DNA from: Macrosoma leucophasiata
Lineage: Eukaryota > Arthropoda > Insecta > Lepidoptera > Hedylidae
Assembly (NCBI GenBank): GCA_036365455.1
Contig: JAWQUS010000010.1
Span: 21,934,501 to 21,998,500, forward strand
DNA: 64,000 bases
Reading direction: 5' to 3'
The notes under the pieces were generated by a model that saw nothing but the letters and a program-made list of their open reading frames with translations, made no database searches and was not told where the DNA came from. Of this stretch, positions 1 through 11,991 are shown one piece after another. The translations under genes and the position numbers were made by a program. Position 1 is the stretch's first letter; each line of letters begins with the position of its first letter.

Positions 1-535
1 AACCTATCAACAATTTACCAGTCTATCATCAATCTACCAGTATTCCAGTTGGGCGGTCTATCGGTACGCCAGAATTCTAACAATTATAATGTACCGATCC
101 TAATATTCATCCATACCTTTTTAACTCCGTCCAATATAACCCGAATATGAAATACATATAAACAAACAAAAAAAAAATATTTAGAATTTTCTTTAAAGAT
201 TTTTTCGTTTTAAGTGAAGTAGGTACGTACATAAAGTGTAAAATATAACAGACAATAATAATAAACGAAAATTAGAATAAAATATTAACAGTAAAGTTGA
301 CATCAAATTTTTCAATATCCAAAATTATTATTATATTATTCCAAAAACTTAGTAAAAGAAATTTTAAATCTCGCACCCCTTATCGCTAAGTCCCAAGTAG
401 ATGACAGTTTTTGTATGGGCTACTTGGTACCGCCCCCTCCCTCCCGCGCGTCGCACACCGCGCACGATTGCTCTGACATTACACGTTCGTTGGATGACTG
501 TAGGTAATTAACACGTTCGTTTTCTTTAGACTGTG

Positions 536-692
536 CTAAGGTGTTATGCCTCTAGTGCCGGCAATAACAGGGCCGTACATTACCACCTGACCGGAACACG
601 ATAGTGCTGAACACTACCATTTATCGGCAAGTATATTAGGTTATGCGGTAGTGCCTATGCCCGCGAGCTCCGTCACTGGAGCTCTACCACCA
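536..692 (-). repeat. Family A interspersed repeat, 3'-truncated copy
   Basis: Family A on its own forward strand starts tggtggtagagctccagtga, is about 290 bp in full copies and ends in a run of A after ccattacat. No pol III A/B box is visible. This copy holds the 5' half, reversed. Other copies are listed separately; 30732-31020 and 59791-60063 are the most complete. Confidence 0.75.
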
Positions 693-740
693 ATAAAAAC
701 TTTTGACAGTGTATTTAAATTCATAATAATTTTCCCTCAG

Positions 741-3700
741 GATCGAGACAGCAATCTCTCTGTGCCAGCCCGATGGGAAGACAGGAATCTGCGGAACTAC
801 CTCAACAAACATACTATTGGTCAGTAAAACGTATTACACATTCGTTTTTGCCTGCGACTTCGCCCGCGTGTACATACGTTTAATCATTGCAAATTGTAAC
901 CTATATGTTATTCCAATGTATAACCTATATTACTGCAAAGTTTCATCCAAATTCGTTGAGTAGTCTTTTCGTGAAAGAGTAACAAACATCCATCCATCCC
1001 TACTCACAAACATCCATCCATCCATACTCGCATTTATAATATTAGGTAGTAGGATTATTTATGGTGTTTAGCGCTATCGTATTATGGTATATCTGCTAAA
1101 ACTAAGCTAGAGGCGTAGACAGAGGTAAATGCATGCTTTCAAACATACATACAAACACCCACGATTAAAAGAGGTAAAGAGGATAACACAGGTGGCGAGT
1201 AAAAGAGGTGTTGACATCTCCGAGCATATTACCAAACTCTCAAGTACTAATTTTGTAGAAAATAGTATATATTTGGTAGAACAGAGATAAAGGATTTTAG
1301 ACTGTTATTTAAAAGAAGCACGGGAGGTATGTCAGGACCGGGATATCAAGCGCTCCACACTCTGCCAACCCCGTAAGGGACCTGGCGTGAAGATACATAC
1401 GCCGTCTTCTCTGATAGCCCCCAGGAATCAAACCCAGGACATCAGCGTAGTATTAGTGTCTTGCTACCACTTACTGAGACTTTTTTCATATTCTTTGCAA
1501 ACGTTGTGATGTAAATTTACAGAGAAGGCGAGTCGTTGGATCGGCGGGATATACGACTACGGCGCGCGCGCATGGAAGTGGGGTGGCGAACTACGAGACA
1601 TGCACTACCAGTCCTTTTCTAAGATGAAAAAACTCTCACCTGAAGAACTACAGTGGCATTGCATTGCTATGACTCCAGAATTACTCTACAGGTAAATTTT
1701 TATGTATGGATCCTAAAACAAACAACATTTCCCATCTGCATGCTAGTTACATAAGGTTCTTTAAACAAAGGCTTAAGGTCGTTCCTGAGGCAAAGAAACT
1801 CGCCGAAATATTTGCAATGAAAGATCATGGTGACGACCAAACTGTTTACAGACCTTGTAATTTCCAACCCAAATAATTTTTGGCCCTGTTATTTTCGGCA
1901 CAGAGGCATAACACCTTAGGCCTCAGGAGCGGTAACGCATCTGCATTTTGAACTTGGTGTTTGTGTGGATAAGCTGCAGTCATCACTTAATATCAATGTG
2001 AACTGCATGCTTGTTTACCACTTCCATTACATAAAAAAAGACTGAAAAACTACCTAGAACCTACCTACCCTAACCTGTCCTAAAGGTCAGCAGCATTCGG
2101 TCAGATGTTTAATACCCGGGTGGGGACTAAATGGGTTTTGCCAACTGAGACTGCTAAATATGTATAAGTATTGTTTACAAATGATTAAAAAAAATATTTA
2201 TCATATCGAAAACGTGAGAAATGATAATTATTTACATAACGTAACATAGGTCCTGCTCTACTTGAATTAAAGTGGAAAAATTATGAATATTTATTTATTT
2301 CATCTTTAACGCACATGGAACATATGTACATATGGTGGACTTAATGCCATATGGCATTCTCTCCCAGTCAACCATAGGATAGGATAGGAATATTCATAAA
2401 TTTTCGAAGAAAACTAAGCTCAAGTGCTTTGAGATACGGCATAACTAAGAAATAAGAACCTAGATCGATTGTATTACCAAGACAAAATCATTTTACTGCT
2501 AAAAACAACCATTACAATCTCCAGCGTATATATTTTCAATTCAAATTACCCTATTTTGTTCCGATGCACTGCTGCAGATATTTAATGAAAATAACAAATC
2601 TACTTGGATTTGTTGTTTTCAGCGAACAGACGAAAGTTTATCTGTACAATACACATTGTTTATTAAGGCATACAAACGTAGCAACGAACGACAGGCTGTA
2701 AGTTTAAAGTTTAAATTGCTTCCGGGCTTACTAAAGAAAAACCTCTTGAATACCTCGGAATATTTTAACTTGCAAGAAAATAAAGGATACACTGTTTCGA
2801 AATAAATCTTAATTTTTAAAGATACGACGATGTTTACATCGCTAACAGAATGGATTTATTTTCTTTAAAGCAAAAATAAATAGAGCTGAACGTAGAACTT
2901 CCTTCGTTTTTGAAGACGAAAAATGCATCGCTAATTCTTATTACGAAATATATTTACTACGTAACTGCACAGATATAATCCCCGAGGGGGTAGGAAGAGG
3001 TAAATGTATGCATTCAAGCATACATGCAAACACACGTTCCACCAGTTACATTTTGTCCCATGTGACAGCTGGCAAAGCAATTGATATCTCCAGGCATATT
3101 ATCCGACTCCGAGGGATTGAGAACCTGCCCAAAAATGGAAAAATCTCAACAGCACTTATCTCTCATTCTCTCACTCCCGAAGTCAGGACCCCAGCATACC
3201 AGTCATGGCTTAGTGGTAGTACCTAATAAGAATATATCTACTGACTTTGCGAAATAAATTATGAAACTTTTTTTTACAATAACACATGCAAAAGAAGCTG
3301 CGGTAGCGTAGTGCGTAAAGCGGCTGGTTAAAGACTAATTATCGAACGGAACCCCAACCAAACTTCATGTACGTAACTAGGGAACCCGAAATTTTCGAGA
3401 TCTAGTCTGGTTAAAAAAAATATTTACTACCTAAATACGATGAAAACTGCTTGTTTGTGAAAGTGAGGTTAATTAAAACAAAATATTATTTGAAAGAAAA
3501 AAAAAAAGCCTTAATCTCCTTTAATATTACTAACTAAATATTTAAACAGAATAGAGAAATTTACGGTCGGCTCAATAATGGCATCAAGATTTGAGTGAAC
3601 GAAAAACGTGAGAGAAATAATGTGGAAGCTGATGAGAGACTGGCAAAGAGCTATGAGACTGACATCAAACTCTATTGGAGGGACGTAAAATAGTCTAGAA

Positions 3701-6700
3701 GCTCTTCTCCAGTTATTGAAATGAATAGAATAAAAAGGGAGATATTCTTGAGAACACGCAAGATGTGTTGAAACAATGGAGCGAGTATTATGGGAAAATG
3801 TATGATTGTACTCACAATACTGATGCTGGAGTTGTTGATTTAACGGTGGCAGCTTGTGAGGATATAGCAATACGAAGTTTTAAATGTGATAACGCTGCGG
3901 ATACTGTTTAGGTTTCTGCCGAAATTATCAAATTTTGTGGATTTGGAGAAAGCGTTTGATAGAGTATTACGAATAGGACTGCGGGACATTTGGCCAGAAT
4001 AGGGTATTGACGGCAATCTGCTTTGTGTAATACAGTTCACGTATGAGGACTGTCAAACCTGTGTGCGGGGAGATGGGAACATATCACTATAAACATTGGT
4101 GTCAGGCCTGATATCAGGCAAGGTTGCGTGCGTTCGTCTAGGCTGCTTATCATTAATCTCGAACGGGATCTCGTCATATTATGCTTCGGGATTAATAAAG
4201 GCAACCTTTTATACGTCCCACTGCTGGGCACGAGTCTCTCCCTTTTTTTAGGGGGAGGCCAGGAGCTTACTCCACCACGCTGCTCCAATGCGGGTTGGTG
4301 GAGATTAAAATTAAAAAATTGCACGCGAGATCGGGATTGCATTCTCTATATGTAACATTTTTCGACTATAATTTCCACCAGATCGCTCCTATTACATATC
4401 CCGTTAATGAATTTAATTTCAATAATTGTACGTATTATTCCCGTGGGCATTAAATGCGGCAATTGTGAATTCAAATACTTAAAAAAATCGAAAACAGTTT
4501 GTTAAATACGAACAGTATTTAACAAGTTACAAAATGGCGGTAAATGAAGTATTGGAGTGGTACACAAATGGCTGTTTCGTGACTAAAATACGCGTGAGGG
4601 GTATCAAGGTTGAAAAAGAACAGATTAAGCAACGACACAAAACTGCAAATTCTGACGACCCTAAACTTTGGAATTCGATACATAAAATCAAATATAGTGG
4701 TATGGTACAATTCACAAGCTACAGGCTTTGGAGTTTGTTTTGTGTTGACTTTGGAAGTATTACTATGGAACCGCATGTGTTATATTTATGACTGCCTCGT
4801 TGGCCCAATGGTCGCAATCGATGGTGAAGCCTGAGGTCCCGGGTTCGATTCCTGGGTCGGGAAAAAACTGTTATTGGGTTTTTTCTGCGAGGAAATTCCT
4901 AGTAGTAGCCCGGAGTCTGGTACCTGTACCTCGGAGAACACGAAGTAGTCCTGCACCCGATCTCTCTCCAGTCGTGTCGGTGTCGTATTGCCGTCCCATC
5001 GCCCGGACCCGACGCCTAAGAATACTTTGATGACAAATTAACCAACTTTGTATTGAGACAAAGTACACTAAATGTTTCTCGCGTTTTAATCTCTTCTCGC
5101 TCTTTAATGAAGCCCGTTTCAGGCGAAATTAAGAAAGTTTTTTCATGTTTTATTATATGACTTCGATGACCTTTTTTTTCCGCTTACAACTAGCAGTAGA
5201 GTTCTACTTATCCCGACTATCCAGTAGTTCATATCCCGTTAGAGTTTATAAATTGGCACCGATGTTAAAATATTAAACTGGCTGACATAATTTGTTGAGC
5301 CTATTATATTCGGCAACGATTGATACGGAGAAACCGATATAAAAGTTTTACTGTTTGCGGTCGGTGTTGAAACAACAGGAGGGCCCATTGTTCTCCTGCT
5401 CCCTTCCAAATTATACTTACACATATGGCGTGACCGGTCAACCTATTACAGGATTATATTACGTTCACATTATTCTTCATTACTTTGTTTTGTTTACCCG
5501 AAAAAACAATCAATTCCACATCTGATACAAAGTTTTGTTCGTCAGTTTGAAATCGTTTGTTGGCATACCGGCAAAGTGTTAATGTATGACTCTGTAATTT
5601 CAGGCTCAGAGGTATAACAACCACCAAGTACACGTATCTAATAGCAACTGCCACAAGTCAAATAAAATTACGATATAATGTTTCAGACACCCGATAGGCT
5701 ACTGATTAAATTAATGAGCGTATAATAAGTGTTAATTGGAAATTATGATCTGCTAATGTGGCACGCGACTCATTATGACTGCAGCGATTAAGTTGTTAGC
5801 GGGGAATCTCGTGCACGACTGATTTGTATAAATTCATAGCCATAGAGCAACACGGGCCACCGGGCGCGGCGGACCGGAGGGGAGTAGCCATATGCAGGCT
5901 TTCCTCTCTGTCAAAGTACAAACCCAAGAGGGCCTATACCTGTCGCCTGTCCCCCTTATTCATAAACGTACATTAGATACGTTTTTGCTATAGAATGCTT
6001 TGTCTTTGTCAGTTGCATCGTCAAATGTGCAGGATAGAAAAAGACAAAGAGAGATTAACAATACTTTAGCTAAAATACGTTTATGCATAAGGGTGTATAT
6101 GTTTAAATATATGCGTGAAATAGTTAATGTATTTTGTTTAAGTCAATGTGTGAGTTTCGTAGTAATAGACGCTTTTTGTAGTGTGTCACACGCATTTCCC
6201 TCCGCAGAAAATGACAGACTGTTTTACATCGGTAATAGACGCTATGACCATAGACTAATTAGCTATGGCTACTCCCCTCCGGCACACCGCGGACACTCCG
6301 CCAAAATTCAAAAACTTAATTTGGTCTCTATTACACAGACATCAATCAGTGACGTGTATTTACACGTGCACCTGTGTGCGTAGCAAAATACCAACCGTCG
6401 CCCATAAGTCGTCCGCCGCGGCGGCCGGTGGCCCGTGTTGCTCTTTGTTCACAGCTATATTTCTTTATACATTAGCAGTTTTATCATGTACATATTTTCT
6501 TTCACTTTCTTCTAAAAAATGTTTAATTGTACGTGTCAGAATAGTCAGCTGTACACGTACGTAAACCATATTGGTATGTAATTATTGTACATATTTACAA
6601 ACTTCACTATGCAAGCCGCATTACACATTCTAATTAATAGTTTTTCAAAAAAACGTGTTGTCAATGTGAAAAGATTGTAACAATGAAACTGAACTCGCTT

Positions 6701-9700
6701 TTTTTGTGATGATGGTGGCAAACAAGTATGCAGTTCACATTGATGTTAACTGATGACTGCAGTCTATAGACATCTACACAAAAACCAAAGGTCAAAATGC
6801 AGATGCGTTGTCAGTTGATTAGTAGTACACCTGTTTTACCGCCAAGTCCCTCACGAGGTAAACCGAGAGTGTGAAGCGCCAGATATCCCAGTCCAGAAGT
6901 GAAGATACATACAAACCGGTTGTAGGGACAAATATGGTTTAGCAGCAAAGAAAAAAACCTAACTTTCGTCGACATAATAATACATTCATTAAATTCTCTA
7001 TCATTCAAGTCAAATCATTTAATTTACACTTATAAATAAAGGTGAATGTTGATGATGATTCTCATGTGATATCAACAGATATTATCCACTTACAATTGAA
7101 TTTTATTCAAACCTATTTGTAAGTAGACTCGCAGATGGACTAGACCAACTGAATTTACGCCGAGACATAAAGAGTACAAGCCCGAATGCGCGAAGCGCGC
7201 ATGGCCCCGCGGCTGGTGTAGATCGTAGGCCTCTACTCGGTGAAGCACTGCGGCCGCGGTCGGGTAGTGTGATGAATGACCGCTAGTGGCAAATAAAATG
7301 CGCGTTTCCGTGCTTCGGAGGGCACGTTTAGCCGTCGGTTCTGGTTGCTCTCGATAGATAGCAGTCGTTAAACCTTGTCGAAGGCCTTATGGACGGTTTG
7401 AAAACATCCGACAGCGGGTTAGCCACTAACCCACACCCACCTCCACCAATCCGCATTGGAGCAGCGTGGTGGAGTAAGCTCCAGGCCTCCCCCGAAAAAG
7501 GGGAGAGACTCGTGCCCAGCAGTGGGACGTATAATGGGTTGCCATTATTATTATAAAGAGTACATGAAGACGAATTCTACATGGAGTGCTTCAGAACTAG
7601 GATCATAACCATAATTGAAATATGAGAACATTTTAGCTGCCTCTGGCTAATAAATCGATTAATCAGACGCTGTCCGATTATCTCTTGATAGGACAATAAC
7701 ATTTAGTTAAATTGCTTTTCATCAATCCAATGTCAAGCCTGAAATAAATAGCAGCTGTATCCGCGTTCATTTAAATTATTATAATCGCATATTTCACAAG
7801 TGGATGAGTACATGGAAACTAACGGGTGTAAATTGAATGTCAAAGCATTTGACCCACGCTTCAATTCATATTAATGCTGAATACATAGCACAGATGTTCG
7901 AATGTTCACTGGCACCTTTCTCAATTGGACCTCACGCGGATTGTGACTCACCCACTTCGAGTTTAAATAAAGGCGAATCAAATGTGTATACAACCCTATA
8001 TCAAATGAACTGGTATGACTAGGGTTGCAACTCAGATTAAATAAAGAGCGTGCAATATGTTAGTATGATCACCAAACTAAATATAATTCAAAAATGTAAG
8101 AACTAATTTAAAATAAACGAAATTAAAGCGTCGCACATATTGTAAACTATTTAAAAGAAAAGAAACAAGGAATAATTTGCTAATTTTTTTAGTCATCGTA
8201 GTGGCGAGCAAGCATTTAGTTCACATTAATGGTAAGTGAATCTACGGTGATGATGATAAACGGTGATGATGAGGGCTAAGCTGTTATGCCTCTGTGCCGA
8301 CATTTACGCCGCCCAACCTGACTGGAACACGATAGCGAGATACATCACGATAGGTGCCGTGTCTACCAGTACGAAATATTCTGTCCTTACTAATACACAC
8401 AACCTTGTTTATATTTCGTAACCCTTTTTATATTTCGCGCGCTCCAAGTTCCTTACTATTCTGTTACTTGAGAGCTGCAAGAATAAAACAGAAGCCAACA
8501 GCTAAAAGCTACATAACATCACTTGTTCACATTTTTTCTGTATACACTCGACATGATTTTTAAATTATCAGTTTTTAAAGCTCGCCAGAGCATGGTACTT
8601 ACGGGCGGTACGTTGGTTGAGTAGGTAATTTTAGGGATAATAAAATCAATACTTTCAAAATGTCATTAGGAGTTTTTACACCACGGTTTTTACCCTTGTG
8701 CAAAAAACATTAAACTTTCCGCAAGCACTCAAATACTAAAATAAATAATACGCAAATACTCATTTATTGGTAAATATAAATTTACATGTCACATTTTGTC
8801 ATTATAGATTACAATTATTTATTCTTCTCAGTTTATTAAAATTATAATTGTTGGATATTACGAAATTGCGCAGTTTACATTATTACACATTACTTACTGA
8901 GCTTACAGATAATTAATATGCTTAACAATAATTCTGATACATTTTATGATAATTTAAATATTATGAGACCTCAGTTTCGAAAACTTGAACATTAAAATAA
9001 AATTGCTTGTAAGTAAAGTTAGTCGCATTATTCCACTATCATAAAATTCTAACATATCCTTATTGTAGCTTGCAACCCTAAGCAAGACTAATGTGTTTGA
9101 CAATATGGCAATTTAAGCTCAGATCGTAAACGCGAAGAAAGCGTCTACCATGAAAAACATCATGACTTTGAGTACTTTCTAAATTTATACTTCACTTGGC
9201 GTGTCTGCACGAAAATAATAGAGCGTGATGTTTAAATAAAATTGGTTTAGGTACCCTGTTTACCCCTTTATTATACACTTAGGTCGTCTAAAGTTAATTT
9301 TCCAACACACACTACTCATTTAAAAACAGTAAATAAATATAAATCACGTGTTTATGATCTTACTTCGTTTGTTTTGATCATAGAACAACACGGGCCACCG
9401 GCCGCGGCGGACTGGAGGGGAGTAGCCATGGCGTTTATTACCGATGCAGAACGAAAACTCACACCTTGACTTTAACAAAATACAGAAACAATTTCACGCA
9501 CACATTTAAACATTAGGCGACAGGTATAGGCCAATCTGGGCTTGTACTTTGACAATGGGGAAAGCCTGCTTATGACTACTCCCCTCCGGTGTTGAACATA
9601 GGTGTACGAAATGCACTGCGGTACATTAATGATCTGTTTCAAACTTAAGACACAATAACAATGTGCAAATGCACCTTCACGCACTAAGAGCAATCCGACA

Positions 9701-11991
9701 TCGTGATAAAACATGTACAATGTTTATCAGTTGAAAGCACAGAAAGATAATATTTGGTTAAGGATAAAACGATGAGCGCTGCGGAAAAGGGCGCCCGAAA
9801 TATGATGTTTGCGATACTTTTGCAGTTATGCTCGTGTGAATTCAAATATTTGCGCTGGTCTCGTTGTTGTGTCCCAATATTGCACGTAAATAGTTCCGAT
9901 ACGTATCCAGCCTAAATAAACGTGTTAGAATAACGTTGATACGAGCATAATACCTACCTAACATAAATTGGCCCGCTAGCACACTTTTTTAGCTTTTTGT
10001 TGCTTTGTACTGACACACTTTGGTAAATAAAATATTGTGAAAATGAGTTCATCGGATTTGCAAATAAAAATAAATACGAACGTATTTAAAAAATCTGTAA
10101 TTGTCGCTTCATCAGTCATAAAAAAAGCGTTTCGAAATCCGATGCATTGTTCGAGCGAGTGCAAGGCAGAGAGCTTAACTTCGATCCCGACGGATGGGGT
10201 TAAACAATGTGTACCAGCAGATCTGAAGAATTAAGGTTGCTAATTAGACGATATCCTAAGGGAATGACGTAGTAGGTACAATTCGCAATATTCATCTGAT
10301 ATAGTAAAGACATAAAGCAAAGCCATCCATAAAGTTTTGTTGTTCGAAAAAATCTAAAAGTATCTGTCACCTGCATCTTAACTCTCGCAATCCTCCACTT
10401 TTACTGGAGGACCATTTTTCTTAAACTTGGCAAGCATTCGAAGTTTTTGTAATTTGACATATTCCTGACAGCCTTCCCAGATCCAGCAGGGAAGGCTCAA
10501 GGTCTCAAATTAAATAAATAAATAAATAAAATACGCATACACTCACAGCCCCACAGTAGGTATAAAACCTGTGTCGTGGGTGCCGTTATATACAAACAAC
10601 ACATACACAAACACCCAGACCCGAAACAAATATCTGTAGGCCATACAAATATTTGGCCCGGTGCGGGGATCGAACCCGCGACCCTTCGAATCAAACGGTC
10701 AACTCACACCGCTGGGCTGGACCAACCGAGTCGTCGAAAAGTTAAAAAAAAGTTTCTCTCAAACCGAAACAAAAATTTTGGATTAAGTCATTCCTGACCA
10801 ATTACAATACTGGATCGATCACTGAATCTCGAAACATTTGTATGTTGAACTCTAAATGTAAATCAAATCACATTATTACAACTCTTTCCAGGTGGGCACC
10901 ACGCAGCTGCTACGAGCCACGCCAGTTCATCTGTCAAACGAAACTCACGAAGGTCTCCAAAAACAAACTTAAGGAATACCGGCGTCGTTACCAGAGGATG
11001 GGGAAAATTAACGAGATCACCGTGCCGACCGTCAGCAGGGAAGCCGACGATCCTAGATTGAATGATATCACGACCAACCCTATACTCAACCCGAAGTCGT
11101 ACGACCTGCGCCCGAGCCCCTTACGGTTGGATCCGAAAACAACCGAACGTAAGAATCCAATCCGAAGCAACCCGAAGACATACGATTTAAGACCGAATGA
11201 ACTGAGGAAGAGATCGCGACCGAACGCGCAGAGTCGGCTGAAGAGACCATTCCCAGGGTGCGTATTTATTTAAATTATTGCTTCGTTGCATTTTCATACT
11301 TCGACAACAAGTTGTTCAATGCCGTTGAAAACGGGAAAACGCATTACGTACATTATCGTTTATCATGAACGCAGAAAAGATGAAATTTCTTTTAGTGGTT
11401 ATTAGACTTACCACCAAAAAACTGTCATAATAATGTTTCAATTATTTGACACTACACGTACCTGACGTACTTACTTTCTACGCGTCTCTACACACTTGCT
11501 TAGTCGCTATACTTTAAAGGCGAGATAGTCCGGTTGTTATACATTGCCACCGATGCGATGATGTCTATTCATGCTCCACAACTGGAACTGGCTCTATCGT
11601 CTGTAAAAACCTAATATAGAGATGTCAGTGTTATCCTTTTTTTCTGCCTTCCAGGTACCAATGGAACCGTCGTGACCCCGAGGCTTCGTTCCGCTACAAC
11701 CTGGAACTCCTCAAATCCGGGCACACCGGCCTCAGCCCGCAACAGGTGAAGACGAACATCATGCGCCTGCGCCACATGCGCGACAAGCAGTTGCGACGTC
11801 AACGCATGCATAATCGAGACGATTGGCTCGAAAACAAACCGCGTCAGACCCTCGCCCAAACACACGCCAGGACCTACACCATCGACAACAACATCAGCGC
11901 CCTCCACCCCAAAACGATCGTTGAAGAGTTCGATATGCCCCCGCCCCCATCACCCGTCGTCCTGCCCCGACCCGCCCGCGGGGCCGGCTAA
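741..11991 (+). CDS. C-type lectin-like protein, 5' partial (exons 741-819, 1523-1691, 10892-11257, 11655-11991)
   Basis: Four exons join in frame through GT-AG introns (phases 1, 2, 2) to give 316 residues plus a TAA at 11989-11991; earlier exon(s) and the start lie outside the window. The first three exons encode the second half of a C-type lectin fold: a helix-2 type segment, RWIGGIYDYG with the family's WIGG core, then HC(I), SC(Y) and F-I-C, which fit cysteines 2, 3 and 4 of the domain (cysteine 1 must be upstream). The calcium/sugar motifs (EPN or QPD, and WND) are absent, so calcium-dependent sugar binding is unlikely. The remaining ~190 residues are a basic tail with NPKSYDLRP and NPKTYDLRP repeated about 23 residues apart, a heptad-like basic stretch (RLRHMRDKQLRRQRM) and a proline-rich end. 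Family proteins are usually secreted; the signal peptide would be in the missing exon. Drosophila cuticle lectins are a possible relation, not established here. Confidence 0.82.
838..1062 (+). repeat. RTE-type LINE 3' tail fragment
   Basis: The block starts with a 'gcctgcgacttcgcccgcgt' motif, continues with 'ttcatccaaattcgttgagt' and ends with repeated 'catccatccat' units and 'tcgcatttataatatta'. This is the layout of the widespread insect RTE-like LINE tails. Related fragments occur at 12643-12885, 22020-22128, 31638-31985, 33592-33678 and 45641-45725. Confidence 0.6.
1118..1468 (-). repeat. Family B tRNA-derived SINE, split by another repeat fragment
   Basis: Family B has a tRNA-like head (A box like tagcctagtgg, B box ggttcgattcc) and a body ending in 'cttcggggattacaggcgtg'. 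This reversed copy is interrupted at about 1335-1405 by a ~70-bp fragment ending gcgtgaagatacatac, which resembles the 3' end of the LINE fragment at 17750-18482. Confidence 0.6.
1880..2042 (+). repeat. Family A repeat, 5'-truncated copy with A-tail
   Basis: Matches the second half of family A, from the 'ggcacagaggcataacacc' block to 'ccattacataaaaaaa'. 5' truncation together with a 3' A-tail is the pattern left by target-primed reverse transcription. Confidence 0.75.
2043..2980. other. Intronic AT-rich DNA, no gene seen
   Basis: Only short stop-riddled frames are present and no repeat family used elsewhere in the window is recognisable, apart from simple AT-rich runs. Confidence 0.5.
2981..3225 (-). 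repeat. Family B tRNA-derived SINE
   Basis: The body of the SINE is clear on the minus strand (cttcggggatta-type end at the left, head with a cttagtgg-like A box at the right). An open frame at 3008-3226 is an accident of this repeat. Confidence 0.65.
3285..3400 (+). repeat. tRNA-headed SINE fragment
   Basis: 'gctgcggtagcgtagtgcgt' resembles a tRNA D-arm/A-box region, and the preceding 'aataacacatgca' string is shared with repeats at 17030-17110 and 31255-31406. The T-arm/B box has decayed. Confidence 0.35.
3790..4170 (+). pseudogene. Decayed LINE reverse-transcriptase fragment
   Basis: Around 3940-3970 the plus strand reads VDLEKAFDRV, the conserved motif of non-LTR reverse transcriptases of the CR1/RTE type. 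It is followed in shifting frames by segments resembling the palm region (a GIDGNLL-like stretch, then C..CVRG). Several stops and frameshifts break it, and no YxDD box survives. It abuts a reversed family C tail at 4198. Confidence 0.55.
4198..4305 (-). repeat. Family C repeat, 3' part
   Basis: Contains the reversed 'tgcccagcagtgggacgta' end and 'ctccaatgcgggttggtgga'. Family C is described at 7185-7560. Confidence 0.65.
4306..4791. other. Intronic DNA, nothing recognised
   Basis: Overlapping short open frames occur on both strands here, including 85 codons on each, but none has a recognisable motif or splice context. Confidence 0.4.
4792..5040 (+). repeat. tRNA-derived SINE, separate family
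   Basis: The head 'gcctcgttggcccaatggtc' (A box) and 'ccgggttcgattcctgggtc' (B box) are correctly spaced for a tRNA-derived pol III promoter. The body 'agtagcccggagtctggta' is characteristic of a lepidopteran SINE, not a functional tRNA. Confidence 0.65.
5041..5843. other. Intronic AT-rich DNA, nothing recognised
   Basis: No repeat family of this window, no coding motif and no splice-compatible exon was found. Confidence 0.45.
5844..6444. mobile_element. Family D MITE with terminal inverted repeats
   Basis: The ends form inverted repeats of roughly 26 bp: agagcaacacgggccaccgg at the left and its near-perfect complement at 6415-6444. A second inner inverted block (ggagtagccat) lies just inside each end. 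The element is 601 bp and carries no transposase. Frames at 6000-6383 and 6265-6564 lack transposase motifs. Related copies are at 9382-9597 and 18636-18811. Confidence 0.75.
6699..6812 (-). repeat. Family A repeat, 3' portion
   Basis: Reversed A-tail (T run), then the 'gttcacattgatgtta' block and the 'tatagacatctacac' block. Confidence 0.65.
6832..6912. repeat. LINE 3'-end fragment, rearranged
   Basis: Shares 'gaagatacatac' and, in inverted orientation, a ~48-bp block with the insert at 1335-1405. It appears to be a rearranged remnant of the LINE family seen at 17750-18482. Confidence 0.35.
7185..7560 (+). repeat. Family C interspersed repeat, longest copy
   Basis: GC-rich 5' half, then 'cgacagcgggttagccacta', 'ctccaccaatccgcattgga' and a 3' end 'tgcccagcagtgggacgta' followed by an ATT-type simple run. 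Endings of the CCAGCAGTGGGA type are typical of lepidopteran LINE/SINE 3' tails. Copies in this window: 4198-4305, 43048-43345 and 48796-49152. Confidence 0.7.
7561..8183. other. Intronic DNA, nothing recognised
   Basis: A 61-codon frame at 7837-8022 has no motif and no splice context. Confidence 0.45.
8184..8357 (-). repeat. Family A repeat, internally rearranged
   Basis: Reversed copy. The 'gttcacattaatggtaagtg' and 'gttatgcctctgtgccgac' blocks are separated by a short imperfect 'ggtgatgatga' duplication. Confidence 0.6.
8358..9381. other. Intronic AT-rich DNA, nothing recognised
   Basis: Low-complexity AT-rich sequence without recognisable coding or repeat signal. Confidence 0.45.
9382..9597. 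mobile_element. Family D MITE, short deletion derivative
   Basis: Left end agaacaacacgggccaccgg matches the MITE at 5844. Internal sequence is reversed relative to that copy, and the right inverted repeat has lost its GC-rich part (cctccggtgttgaac). Confidence 0.6.
9598..10499. other. Intronic DNA, nothing recognised
   Basis: Overlapping 62- and 65-codon frames at about 9976-10234 show no family motif. Confidence 0.4.
10500..10735 (-). repeat. tRNA-derived SINE on the minus strand
   Basis: On the minus strand a tRNA-like head (ggttggtccagcccagcggt, then gggttcgatccccgc) leads into a body ending in (ATTT)n at about 10506-10528. It lies about 160 bp before the third lectin exon. Confidence 0.65.
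11258..11654 (+). other. Last intron of the lectin-like gene
   Basis: Donor GG|gtgcgt and acceptor ttccag flank 397 bp of AT-rich sequence with no recognisable repeat. Confidence 0.75.

Larger units (their letters stand above)
1692..10891 (+). other. 9.2 kb intron of the lectin-like gene
   Basis: Donor AG|gtaaat at 1692 and acceptor ttccag|G at 10891 flank this intron. It contains interspersed repeats (families A, B, C, tRNA-headed SINEs), two MITE copies of family D and a decayed reverse-transcriptase fragment. No additional exon compatible with the phase-2 junction was recognised inside it. Confidence 0.75.

Noticed and set aside
4792..4865. Possible tRNA gene
   Set aside because: A and B boxes are present but the cloverleaf arms do not pair properly and a SINE body follows; the same applies to 10660-10735 and the family B heads.
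6000..6564. 127- and 99-codon frames
   Set aside because: They lie inside the family D MITE and show no transposase motif.
741..11991. Naming the lectin gene after Drosophila slf (Clect27)
   Set aside because: Resemblance is from memory only and the N-terminal half is missing, so no symbol was given.
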